Source: Bacteroidales bacterium UBA6360 (lineage in GTDB: Bacteria; Bacteroidota; Bacteroidia; Bacteroidales; UBA932). From it: DNA of 14,744 nt. Position 1 is the first letter of the stretch; each line of letters starts with the position of its first letter. The notes under the pieces were generated by a model, which worked only from the letters and a program-made list of their open reading frames with translations, did no database searches and had not been told where the DNA came from. The stretch is taken from positions 1-14,744 of the forward strand of contig DJRM01000122.1 in assembly GCA_002440085.1 (NCBI GenBank). Direction: 5' to 3'. The translations under genes were made by a program, and so were the position numbers. Below, one piece after another: positions 1-6,276 of this stretch.

Positions 1-110
1 TCCGCGTGCATCCTCTTGTGGAAAGAGTAGAGCGAACTTGTCGCCTTGAGTTCATAAACTCTCGCAAAGCCCTTCAGCCCGGGCAGGGAAACTCTGTATC
101 TCAATATCAT
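1..110 (-). CDS. pRiA4b ORF-3-like protein, N-terminal fragment
   Basis: Only the first 36 codons of this leftward gene lie in the window; the rest runs off the left edge. Reading from the ATG at 110 gives MILRYRVSLPGLKGFARVYE and then LKATSSLYSFHKRMHA without a stop. A short beta-strand start, a second strand with FARVYEL and a helix with LYSFHKRMH match what I recall of the start of plasmid pRiA4b ORF-3-like proteins of Bacteroidales, in which a ubiquitin-like fold is followed by a helix reading L-x-x-F/L-H. The family has no firmly known function; some members are named as passengers of IS1096-type elements. That the stretch is coding is fairly likely, since it is open from an ATG with upstream promoter-like sequence. 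The family name is a tentative reading from 36 residues. Confidence 0.55.
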   Translation of the reverse strand, partial: MILRYRVSLPGLKGFARVYELKATSSLYSFHKRMHA

Positions 111-128
111 ACGACAAAAATGATTATG

Positions 129-146
129 CGGGAATCCATATTCCCG
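129..146. repeat. 18-base perfect inverted repeat in divergent region
   Basis: The sequence CGGGAAT-ccat-ATTCCCG has two perfect 7-base arms around a 4-base spacer. It lies about 20 bases upstream of the start codon at 110, between that gene and its candidate -7 box at 158-165, so it would fall in the leftward 5' leader or near the transcription start. It could be an operator dyad or a small leader hairpin. No U-tract follows it on either strand, so it is unlikely to be a terminator. Confidence 0.5.
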
Positions 147-157
147 GAAAACGGCCT

Positions 158-165
158 CAAAGGTA
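158..165 (-). promoter_or_regulatory. candidate -7 box for the leftward gene
   Basis: Read leftward, these bases are TACCTTTG, an exact match to the Bacteroides TAnnTTTG -7 consensus, 47 bases before the ATG at 110. No clean TTTG is present at the expected 19-base spacing; the nearest is TTTA at 22 bases. The call therefore rests on one box only. Confidence 0.35.
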
Positions 166-234
166 CAAAATGATATGCTATGCAGCCTAAAATTTTTGCA
201 AAAAATGCGAAAAAAGCCTTTGTTCCCACACAAT

Positions 235-265
235 TTTGATAACATCGAAAATATGTCTATTTTTG
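235..265 (+). promoter_or_regulatory. Bacteroides-type promoter of yigZ
   Basis: TTTG at 235-238 and TATTTTTG at 258-265 are separated by exactly 19 bases. This fits the Bacteroidetes primary-sigma consensus TTTG-N19-TAnnTTTG at every fixed base. Transcription would begin near 271, giving a 5' leader of about 50 bases before the ATG at 323. It is the best-matching promoter in the window. Confidence 0.75.
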
Positions 266-277
266 GAATGTTTAGCG

Positions 278-303
278 ATAAGTCCGGATACTTGCGGAAC
301 TTG
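278..303 (+). promoter_or_regulatory. leader motif shared with recQ (copy 1)
   Basis: The predicted 5' leader of yigZ holds ATAAGT, three bases, then GATACTTGCGGAACTTG. The recQ leader holds ATAAGT, two bases, then GATACTTGCGAGACTTG, identical at 15 of 17 bases in the second block. AAGT and ACTT inside the motif can pair as a tiny hairpin. In yigZ the motif ends 19 bases before the ATG. Its role is unknown; it may be a regulator site or an RNA element. Confidence 0.4.
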
Positions 304-322
304 AATTCAGGTATGTGAAGAC

Positions 323-937
323 ATGGCAGAAGAAAACATAAAGGACACGTTCATCAGCATTGCGGCGCCTTCCCGAGGGCTTTTCAAGGACAACGGAAGC
401 CGCTTCATCGCATTTGCCTACCCGGTCGAGACCGAAGCCCGGATCAAGGAAATAGTGGCATCGCTGAAGAAGGAGTATCACGATGCCAGGCATCACTGCT
501 ATGCCTATCGTCTTGGGTACAAAGCAGATGTGTTCCGTGCCAATGACGACGGGGAGCCTTCAGGGTCTGCCGGACGCCCCATTCTCGGGCAGATTGATTC
601 CCGGGGGCTGAGCGATGTACTTGTCGTTGTCGTCCGTTATTTCGGGGGCATAAAACTGGGCATCCCGGGGCTTATCAGGGCATATAAGACCTCTGCTGAA
701 GATGCCCTGTCGCAGGCTGAAGCCGTCGAGAAGGTCGCGGCTGTGAATTATCGGGTAGAGTTCGGGTATATGGCGATGAATTCTGTGATGAAAGTCCTGA
801 AAGACATGAAGATGGAAGCCGGCGCCCGGAAATTCGACACACGGTGTTCGCTGACCGTCGCCGTTCGTCTTTCTGCGGAGGAGGATTTCCTTTCGAGGGT
901 GGAGGACATCGACGATTGCTGTGTGAAAAAAATATAA
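323..937 (+). CDS. yigZ: YigZ/IMPACT family protein
   Basis: This 204-residue protein belongs to the YigZ/IMPACT (UPF0029) family. The N-terminal half carries the family signature: DDGEPSGSAGRP at residues 75-86, then VVVRYFGGIKLGIPGLIRAY at about 102-121. Residues from about 135 form the smaller DUF1949-type ferredoxin-like domain. The length matches the bacterial family (about 200-205). The eukaryotic relative IMPACT regulates the Gcn2 translation-control kinase; the bacterial proteins have no settled biochemical role, though the fold suggests nucleic-acid or ribosome-related binding. The ATG at 323 is preferred because it follows a strong promoter by a normal leader and leaves the N-terminus at family length. 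It is probably transcribed alone, since a -7 box for serC follows directly after its stop. Family assignment is firm; function is not. Confidence 0.93.
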   Translation: MAEENIKDTFISIAAPSRGLFKDNGSRFIAFAYPVETEARIKEIVASLKKEYHDARHHCYAYRLGYKADVFRANDDGEPSGSAGRPILGQIDSRGLSDVLVVVVRYFGGIKLGIPGLIRAYKTSAEDALSQAEAVEKVAAVNYRVEFGYMAMNSVMKVLKDMKMEAGARKFDTRCSLTVAVRLSAEEDFLSRVEDIDDCCVKKI

Positions 938-941
938 TGTT

Positions 942-949
942 TATATTTG
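942..949 (+). promoter_or_regulatory. candidate -7 box for serC cluster
   Basis: TATATTTG is an exact TAnnTTTG match just after the yigZ stop codon and 56 bases before the serC ATG. The -33 side is weak: only TTG at 916-918, at 23-base spacing and inside the 3' end of yigZ. The serine cluster may therefore have its own start in addition to any read-through from yigZ. Confidence 0.4.
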
Positions 950-1005
950 TAAAACGATACGATGCCGCAGACTTGAGTGGTCTTGGCTAACCGTATGAAA
1001 CATAA

Positions 1006-2112
1006 ATGGATATGAAAACAGTTCATAATTTTTATGCAGGACCGTGCGTTTTGCCGGGGCAGGCTGTGAATGCAGCAGTCGAGGCTCTGAAGGACTTTTC
1101 GGGAACCGGACTCTCCGTAATCGAGATTTCACACAGGACCAAAGAATGGGAGGCGGTGATGGACGAATGCCGCTCTCTCTGGAAAGAATTGCTGCATATT
1201 CCTGACACCCACGAAGTTGTCTTTCTTGGAGGTGGGGCGAGCATGGGATTCCTCTATGTCGTGATGAACTTTCTTGAGAAAAAGGCCGGCTACCTTGAGA
1301 CTGGAGTCTGGGCAAAGAAGGCTCTCAAGGAGGCGAAGGGTTTTGCGGAATCAAAGGGTGCGGAGGCGTTTGCAGTGGCTTCTTCGGCCGACAAGACATA
1401 TTCGTATATACCTAAGGGATACGAAATTCCGACAGATCTTGACTATTTCCACATCACTACGAACAACACGATTTACGGAACTGAGATCCGCAATGACATC
1501 GACTGTCCGGTGCCTCTGATTGCAGACATGTCTTCGGACATACTGTCGCGGCCGGTGGACGTTTCAAAATATGCGGTCATTTATGGAGGTGCGCAGAAGA
1601 ATGTCGGCCCGGCCGGGGTCAGCTTTGCGATTGTGCGCAAGGATGCCCTCGGAAAGGTGTCGCACTACATCCCGACAATGCTGAACTATCAGACTCATAT
1701 CGACGGAAAGTCAATGTTCAACACTCCGCCCGTGTTCCCGATTTTCGTGATGAAGGAAACTCTCAAGTGGCTCAAGGAGCAGGGCGGCGTCGAGGCAATC
1801 AACAAAATCAACAGGAAGAAGGCCGCGATGCTTTACGATGAGATTGACCGCAACTCTCTCTTTGTCGGGACTGCTGCCACGGAGGACAGGTCAATCATGA
1901 ATGTCTGCTTTGTGATGGCTCCCGGGTTCGAGCACCTTGAGAATGATTTTATGGCATTCGCCAAGGAACGCGGGATGGTCGGAATCAAGGGACATCGCTC
2001 TGTCGGCGGTTTCAGGGCATCGATTTACAATGCCTGCCCGGTGGAGTCGGTTCAGGCACTCATCGATGCGATGAGGGATTTCGAGACAGCCGTACTTGAA
2101 GAGAAAGCTTAG
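1006..2112 (+). CDS. serC: Phosphoserine aminotransferase SerC
   Basis: SerC is a pyridoxal-phosphate aminotransferase (EC 2.6.1.52) that converts 3-phosphohydroxypyruvate plus glutamate to O-phosphoserine and 2-oxoglutarate; the family also acts in pyridoxal-phosphate synthesis. The 368-residue product starts with the family hallmark [11 protein letters not shown], has a GGGASMGF phosphate-cup segment near residue 76, and has [12 protein letters not shown] around the cofactor lysine, K198 counting from the ATG at 1006. Length is normal for the family. A second in-frame ATG at 1012 would give MKTVHNF, closer to some relatives, so the true start may be six bases downstream. It leads the cluster with the phosphoglycerate dehydrogenase gene 56 bases downstream, the order in which both supply serine. 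No truncation is seen. Confidence 0.96.
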   Translation: MDMKTVHNFYAGPCVLPGQAVNAAVEALKDFSGTGLSVIEISHRTKEWEAVMDECRSLWKELLHIPDTHEVVFLGGGASMGFLYVVMNFLEKKAGYLETGVWAKKALKEAKGFAESKGAEAFAVASSADKTYSYIPKGYEIPTDLDYFHITTNNTIYGTEIRNDIDCPVPLIADMSSDILSRPVDVSKYAVIYGGAQKNVGPAGVSFAIVRKDALGKVSHYIPTMLNYQTHIDGKSMFNTPPVFPIFVMKETLKWLKEQGGVEAINKINRKKAAMLYDEIDRNSLFVGTAATEDRSIMNVCFVMAPGFEHLENDFMAFAKERGMVGIKGHRSVGGFRASIYNACPVESVQALIDAMRDFETAVLEEKA

Positions 2113-2168
2113 GACATAAACGGCTTCTTTTGCCATAAGGCTTTGATGCCGTCTCTAAATTGAAAATT

Positions 2169-3089
2169 ATGAAAGTTCTGATTGCGACCCAGAAACCGTT
2201 TGCGAAGGCTGCGGTTGACGGAATAAGGGAAATTGTTGAGGCGCAGGGACATCAGCTGTGCATGCTTGAAAAATATGAGGGGCAGGACGCCCTTGCAGCT
2301 GCTGTCGCCGATGCGGATGCAATGATTGTGCGCTCGGACAAGGTGACGTCGGAGATCATTGAGGCGGCTCCGAGGCTGAAGATTGTCGTGAGGGCCGGTG
2401 CCGGGTACGACAACCTTGACCTGGGCGCCTGCACGGCGCACGGTGTCGTGGCGATGAACACCCCCGGACAGAATGCTAACGCCGTGGCGGAGCTTGTGAT
2501 TGCGCTTATGATATATATGTCGCGTAATCAGTTTACCCCGGGCACGGGCTCCGAGATTTTCGGAAAGAAGCTCGGACTTCAGGCCTACGGCAATGTCGGA
2601 CGTCTGGTCGCGGCAAAGGCGAAGGCTCTCGGCATGTCGGTGATGGCTTTCGACCCGTTCGTTCCTGCGGAAAAGATGGTCGCGGAGGGGATTGAGGCCG
2701 CTCAGTCGCTCGAACAGCTCTATTCGTCCTGCGATTTCGTTTCCATTCACATTCCGGCCACGCCTCAGACCATCGGCTCAATCAGGGCTTCTCTCGTCGG
2801 TCTCATGCCGAAGGGCGGATGCCTTGTGAACACCGCCCGCAAGGAGGTGATTGACGAGACGTCGCTTCTTGAACTTCTCAAGCTGCGCAGCGACTTGAAA
2901 TATGTCACTGATGTGGCTCCGGATGCTATGGACGAGTTCGCGGAGGCTCTCGGGAAACGCTATTTCGCGACCCCGAAGAAGATGGGGGCGGAGACTGCTG
3001 AAGCGAACGTGAATGCGGGGCTTGCCGCGGCACGCCAGATTGTGGCATATTTTGCCACGGGGTGTGAGAAATACAGATTGAACAAGTAG
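2169..3089 (+). CDS. serA: D-3-phosphoglycerate dehydrogenase, short ACT-less type
   Basis: This 306-residue D-2-hydroxyacid dehydrogenase should oxidise 3-phosphoglycerate to 3-phosphohydroxypyruvate with NAD (EC 1.1.1.95), the entry step of serine synthesis. VRAGAGYDNLDL and NTPGQNANAVAELV mark the catalytic/core junction. LGLQAYGNVGR is the nucleotide-binding turn, with Ala where GxGxxG usually starts, and VNTARKEVI supplies the catalytic arginine R224. There is no C-terminal ACT or serine-binding domain, so classical serine feedback through that domain is not expected. Where most relatives have TPHIG with the catalytic histidine, this one has TPKKMG, placing K270 there; this is how I remember Bacteroides homologues. 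I chose the ATG at 2169 over an in-frame TTG at 2160 because relatives begin MKVLIAT. Its place after serC supports the assignment. Confidence 0.92.
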   Translation: MKVLIATQKPFAKAAVDGIREIVEAQGHQLCMLEKYEGQDALAAAVADADAMIVRSDKVTSEIIEAAPRLKIVVRAGAGYDNLDLGACTAHGVVAMNTPGQNANAVAELVIALMIYMSRNQFTPGTGSEIFGKKLGLQAYGNVGRLVAAKAKALGMSVMAFDPFVPAEKMVAEGIEAAQSLEQLYSSCDFVSIHIPATPQTIGSIRASLVGLMPKGGCLVNTARKEVIDETSLLELLKLRSDLKYVTDVAPDAMDEFAEALGKRYFATPKKMGAETAEANVNAGLAAARQIVAYFATGCEKYRLNK

Positions 3090-3113
3090 CCTCCCGTTTT
3101 TAAGGAATCTATT

Positions 3114-4385
3114 ATGGTAAGAGTGAAACCTTTTGCGGCGCTGCGTCCGCCGCGCGATATAGTCGAGGAAGTGGCTGCAAGGCCATACGACGTGATGAAT
3201 TCCGAAGAGGCCAAGGCGGAAGCCGGCGAGAAGTCGCTGCTTCATATCACCAGACCTGAAATCGACTTCACGCCTTTTGTCGACGAACATTCGGAGGCCG
3301 CCTACGGCAAGGCTGTCCAAAACTTCGCCCTCTGGCAGGAGAAAGGCTGGCTCAGGCAGGACGACAAGGAGTGCTACTACGTTTACGCGCAGACGATGGG
3401 CGGCCGCACGCAGTACGGAATAGTGCTCTGCGCCCACACTGACGACTATGCTTCCGGCGCAATCAAGAAGCACGAGCTCACGCGCAAGGACAAGGAGGAC
3501 GACCGCATGGTTCATGTCCGCATCCAGAACGCCAACATCGAGCCTGTGTTCTTCGCCTACCCGGACGACGACCTGATTGGCTCGATTGTGAAGAAGTACA
3601 CTTCCGGGACTCCGGAATACGACTTCACGGCTGATGACGGTTTCGGACACCGTTTCTGGGTGATTGACGACGATGAGGATATTGCCGCGATAACAAAGGA
3701 ATTTTCCGCCGTCAAGGCTTTCTATGTCGCCGATGGACATCATCGTACGGCAGCTGCGGCCCGTGTGGGGGCAGAGAAGCGCGAAAACAATCCGAACCAT
3801 ACCGGTGATGAGGAGTACAACTGGTTCATGGCGGTGGCGTTCCCGGAGAGTGAGCTGAAGATTATGGACTACAACCGCGTGGTGAAGGATCTGAACGGCC
3901 TCGATCCGATTGCATTCAAGTGCGAGCTGCAGAAGGAATTCGCTCTTGACGGCATCGGAACAGAGGCGGAACGGCAGCGAGCCGTAGCTATGGGATTCTG
4001 TGACTACACCCCCAGGCACAGGCATCAGTTCGCGATGTACATTGACGGCTACTGGTGGTGGCTGGACTACCAGAAATGCGTTGACGAGGACGATCCGATA
4101 GCGTGTCTGGATGTCACGATACTATCGGAGCGCGTTCTGGACAAGCTGCTTGGGATCAAGGACCTGCGCAGGGACAAGAGAATAGATTTCGTGGGCGGAA
4201 TACGCGGGCTCGGGGAACTTGCCCGCAGGGTGGACAGCGGCGAGATGGCGGTTGCCTTCGCTCTTTACCCGGTGTCGATGAAGGAATTGGTGGACATTGC
4301 CGACAGCGGGAACATAATGCCGCCCAAAACAACATGGTTCGAGCCTAAGCTCAGGTCCGGGCTGGCGATACATAAATTGGACTGA
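3114..4385 (+). CDS. DUF1015 family protein of the serine cluster
   Basis: The 423-residue product is a full-length DUF1015 (COG4198) protein. Clear landmarks are the N-terminal KPFAALRPP and RPYDVMNS, the central YVADGHHR at residues 204-211, and the C-terminal SGNIMPPKTTWFEPKLRSGL. No signal peptide or membrane segment is evident, so it should be cytosolic. Its biochemical role is not established. It lies 24 bases after the phosphoglycerate dehydrogenase and one base before the next gene, so it is almost certainly co-transcribed. The serC-serA-DUF1015 order is one I recall from Bacteroides. The DGHHR motif resembles the conserved core of the ParB/sulfiredoxin-like fold that includes free serine kinases such as SerK and SbnI, which makes a phosphoserine-related reaction a reasonable but unproven guess. 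Confidence 0.92.
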   Translation: MVRVKPFAALRPPRDIVEEVAARPYDVMNSEEAKAEAGEKSLLHITRPEIDFTPFVDEHSEAAYGKAVQNFALWQEKGWLRQDDKECYYVYAQTMGGRTQYGIVLCAHTDDYASGAIKKHELTRKDKEDDRMVHVRIQNANIEPVFFAYPDDDLIGSIVKKYTSGTPEYDFTADDGFGHRFWVIDDDEDIAAITKEFSAVKAFYVADGHHRTAAAARVGAEKRENNPNHTGDEEYNWFMAVAFPESELKIMDYNRVVKDLNGLDPIAFKCELQKEFALDGIGTEAERQRAVAMGFCDYTPRHRHQFAMYIDGYWWWLDYQKCVDEDDPIACLDVTILSERVLDKLLGIKDLRRDKRIDFVGGIRGLGELARRVDSGEMAVAFALYPVSMKELVDIADSGNIMPPKTTWFEPKLRSGLAIHKLD

Positions 4386-4386
4386 T

Positions 4387-5793
4387 TTGGAGAATTCAAT
4401 AAACATAGAAAACGCATTAGAAAGGACGACTGACACAAAGGCTCTCATCATCGGCGTAGGAGCAATGAATCGGACGCCGGAAATGTTCTCACAGTTGTTT
4501 CCGGGAAAAACGGCGGTGATTGTCGCGGATGAAAACACGTGGGATATAGCGGCCGAAGAGGTTGAGGGCTATATGAGAGATGCCGGTATAATGCTGGCCG
4601 AGCCTTTTGTGTTCCGTGAAAGGAACATTCTTGCTGAATGGTCTTTCGTTGAGGAACTTGAGTCTGCTTTGGAACAGATTGATGCTATTCCTGTCGCCGT
4701 GGGCGCCGGAGTGGTGAATGATTTGACGAAGCTCGTCTCGGAGCACTTGGGACGAAGGTATATGATTGTTGCGACGACCGTCTCCATGGACGGTTTTTCA
4801 GCATACGGAGCATCGATAATCAAGGATGGGTTCAAACGGACGTTCGACTGCAGGGCGGCACTCGGAATAATTGTGGATCCGGCAGTGGCTGCCAAGGCTC
4901 CGAAGTATCTCGCTGTCTCCGGATATGCCGACCTCATTGCGAAGATTCCCGCCGGCGCGGATTGGATTGTCGCCGATGCAATGGGCTGCGAGAATATTGA
5001 CAATTTCTCATACGGTCTTGTGCATGACGGGCTGCGGGAATCGCTCGCGCATCCCGAGGCCGTATATAATGGGGCTGTTTCTGCGGTGGAGAGGCTTGCT
5101 GAAGGCTTGATACTCAGTGGATTTGCTATGCAGGCCTACCATAGCAGCCGTCCCTCTTCAGGGACGGAACATCTTTTCGGTCATTATTGGGAGATGACCG
5201 ATCTCAGCTACACCGGCGCGGAGGCCGTCCCGGGATTTGAGAGCGGCAAGTCGTTCCTTACTGCGGGTCGTCCCGTGCCTCACGGATTCGAGGTAGGCAT
5301 CGGTTCATTGGTCTCAGCCGCCTGCTATGAGTTTCTCCTCAGCCGCGACCTTTCGGCGACGGATGTGGATACCTGTGTTTCCGCATGGCCGTCGTGGGCG
5401 GGGATGGAAGAAGAGATACGACGCGTCTTTACCGACACCCCAAATGACCAGACGGAGGCCGCTGTCCGCGAATGCCGGGCAAAATATCCCGGCGTGGAGC
5501 AGCTCCGCAGCCAGCTTGTCTGTGTCCGAGACAATTGGGCTGAACTGAAGAAACGCCTGGAATCTGAACTGATGACCGTAAGTGAACTTCGTGGCCTTCT
5601 CAAGGCTGTCCATGCCCCATACGAGCCGGAGATGATAGCCGTATCGCGCGCCGCTCTCCGCACGGCCTTCCGGCATATCCCCTACATGCGCGACCGCATC
5701 ACCGCCGTTGACCTCATCCAGCGTCTCGGTCTTCTTCCCCAGTTGACTGATTTTCTTTTCGGCCCGGGAGGCTACTGGCAGATTGATGAATAA
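4387..5793 (+). CDS. sn-glycerol-1-phosphate dehydrogenase (AraM/EgsA type)
   Basis: The 468-residue protein belongs to the iron-alcohol-dehydrogenase-like branch that reduces dihydroxyacetone phosphate to sn-glycerol-1-phosphate with NAD(P)H, the stereochemistry used in archaeal lipids and in some bacterial prenyl-glycerol lipids. Visible motifs are GAGVVNDLTK at 106-115 (nucleotide and phosphate loop), TTVSMDGFSAYGASI, and a likely metal triad of D182 (SGYADLIAK), H262 (SSGTEHLFGHYW) and H299 (PHGFEVGIG). It is longer than the roughly 400-residue Bacillus AraM. No ATG exists before residue 27, which lies inside conserved sequence. The TTG at 4387, one base after the DUF1015 stop codon, gives a family-like N-terminus (ENALERTTDTKALIIG) and suggests translational coupling. 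A strong hairpin ends the unit. Confidence 0.9.
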   Translation: MENSINIENALERTTDTKALIIGVGAMNRTPEMFSQLFPGKTAVIVADENTWDIAAEEVEGYMRDAGIMLAEPFVFRERNILAEWSFVEELESALEQIDAIPVAVGAGVVNDLTKLVSEHLGRRYMIVATTVSMDGFSAYGASIIKDGFKRTFDCRAALGIIVDPAVAAKAPKYLAVSGYADLIAKIPAGADWIVADAMGCENIDNFSYGLVHDGLRESLAHPEAVYNGAVSAVERLAEGLILSGFAMQAYHSSRPSSGTEHLFGHYWEMTDLSYTGAEAVPGFESGKSFLTAGRPVPHGFEVGIGSLVSAACYEFLLSRDLSATDVDTCVSAWPSWAGMEEEIRRVFTDTPNDQTEAAVRECRAKYPGVEQLRSQLVCVRDNWAELKKRLESELMTVSELRGLLKAVHAPYEPEMIAVSRAALRTAFRHIPYMRDRITAVDLIQRLGLLPQLTDFLFGPGGYWQIDE

Positions 5794-5831
5794 AAAACGC
5801 GGTTGAGAATCACAAATCTCAACCGCGTTTT
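5794..5831. terminator. bidirectional intrinsic terminator
   Basis: AAAACGCGGTTGAGA at 5794-5808 and its exact complement at 5817-5831 form a 15-bp stem with an 8-base loop. A T-rich tract follows on the plus strand, and the A-run at 5792-5797 gives a T-run on the minus strand. It sits between the convergent stop codons at 5793 and 5851 and can end both units. Confidence 0.92.
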
Positions 5832-5850
5832 CTTAATTGTTGTTTGCCAT

Positions 5851-6273
5851 TCAGAATGGCAGGTCGTCCTCGCTCTCGGCGGCATCAAAGTCCGTCGGCT
5901 TTGCTGCAGGAGCTGTGGTCTGTGGAGCGCCGGCACCGGTCGGGGCTGCGAAGCCAGGAGCCCCGTATGCTGGAGCCTGGCCTTGAGGTGCACCGCCGGC
6001 ATGCTCAATCTTCCACGCACGGATGTCAGAGTACCAGCGACCGTTGTATTCGCGGCTTGAGAGGTTGAACGAGACCTTTACTGCCTCGCCGGCCTGGAAC
6101 TTCTCCAGATCCTTCACCTTGTCCTCTCCCCAGACATTCATGCAGACCTGGGTAGGGTAGTTACCCTCCTGGTATTCAATCACAAACTCCTGCTTTGACC
6201 ACGGACCCCTTGCGGACGTGCCGTTCTGGACGGGAAGCTTTGTGATGATTTTTCCTTCAAGTTCGAGTGCCAT
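5851..6273 (-). CDS. DUF3127 OB-fold protein with SSB-like acidic tail
   Basis: The 140-residue protein has three parts. Residues 1-91 form a compact beta-rich domain (MALELEGKIITKL, WSKQEFVIEY, CMNVWGE, VKVSFNLSSREYNGRWYSD, IRAWKIE) that fits the DUF3127 family, a small OB-fold-like group found in Bacteroidetes. Residues 92-127 are a flexible Gly/Ala/Pro/Gln linker. The end, DFDAAESEDDLPF, is acidic and closes in DDLPF, much like the DDDIPF tip of bacterial single-stranded DNA-binding protein. The architecture is therefore that of an SSB: OB domain, disordered linker, partner-binding tip. That it binds single-stranded nucleic acid is inference. It is the second gene of a tight leftward operon, starting three bases after the FKBP stop codon. 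A separate canonical ssb gene is expected elsewhere in the genome. Confidence 0.9.
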   Translation of the reverse strand: MALELEGKIITKLPVQNGTSARGPWSKQEFVIEYQEGNYPTQVCMNVWGEDKVKDLEKFQAGEAVKVSFNLSSREYNGRWYSDIRAWKIEHAGGAPQGQAPAYGAPGFAAPTGAGAPQTTAPAAKPTDFDAAESEDDLPF

Positions 6274-6276
6274 GGA

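Noticed and set aside
2160..2168. TTG start for the phosphoglycerate dehydrogenase.
   Set aside because: Relatives begin at the MKVLIAT ATG (2169), and the extra MKI is not supported by anything visible.
2778..4025. A 415-codon open frame on the minus strand opposite the serA end and DUF1015.
   Set aside because: It lies opposite firmly identified genes, has Arg/His/Leu/Val-rich shadow composition and no recognisable motif. GC-biased third positions of the real genes keep this frame open.
5803..6068. Short plus-strand frames over the DUF3127 gene.
   Set aside because: They overlap the linker-coding, GC-rich part of DUF3127 and begin in or near the terminator; composition is Arg/Ser/Cys-rich and not protein-like.
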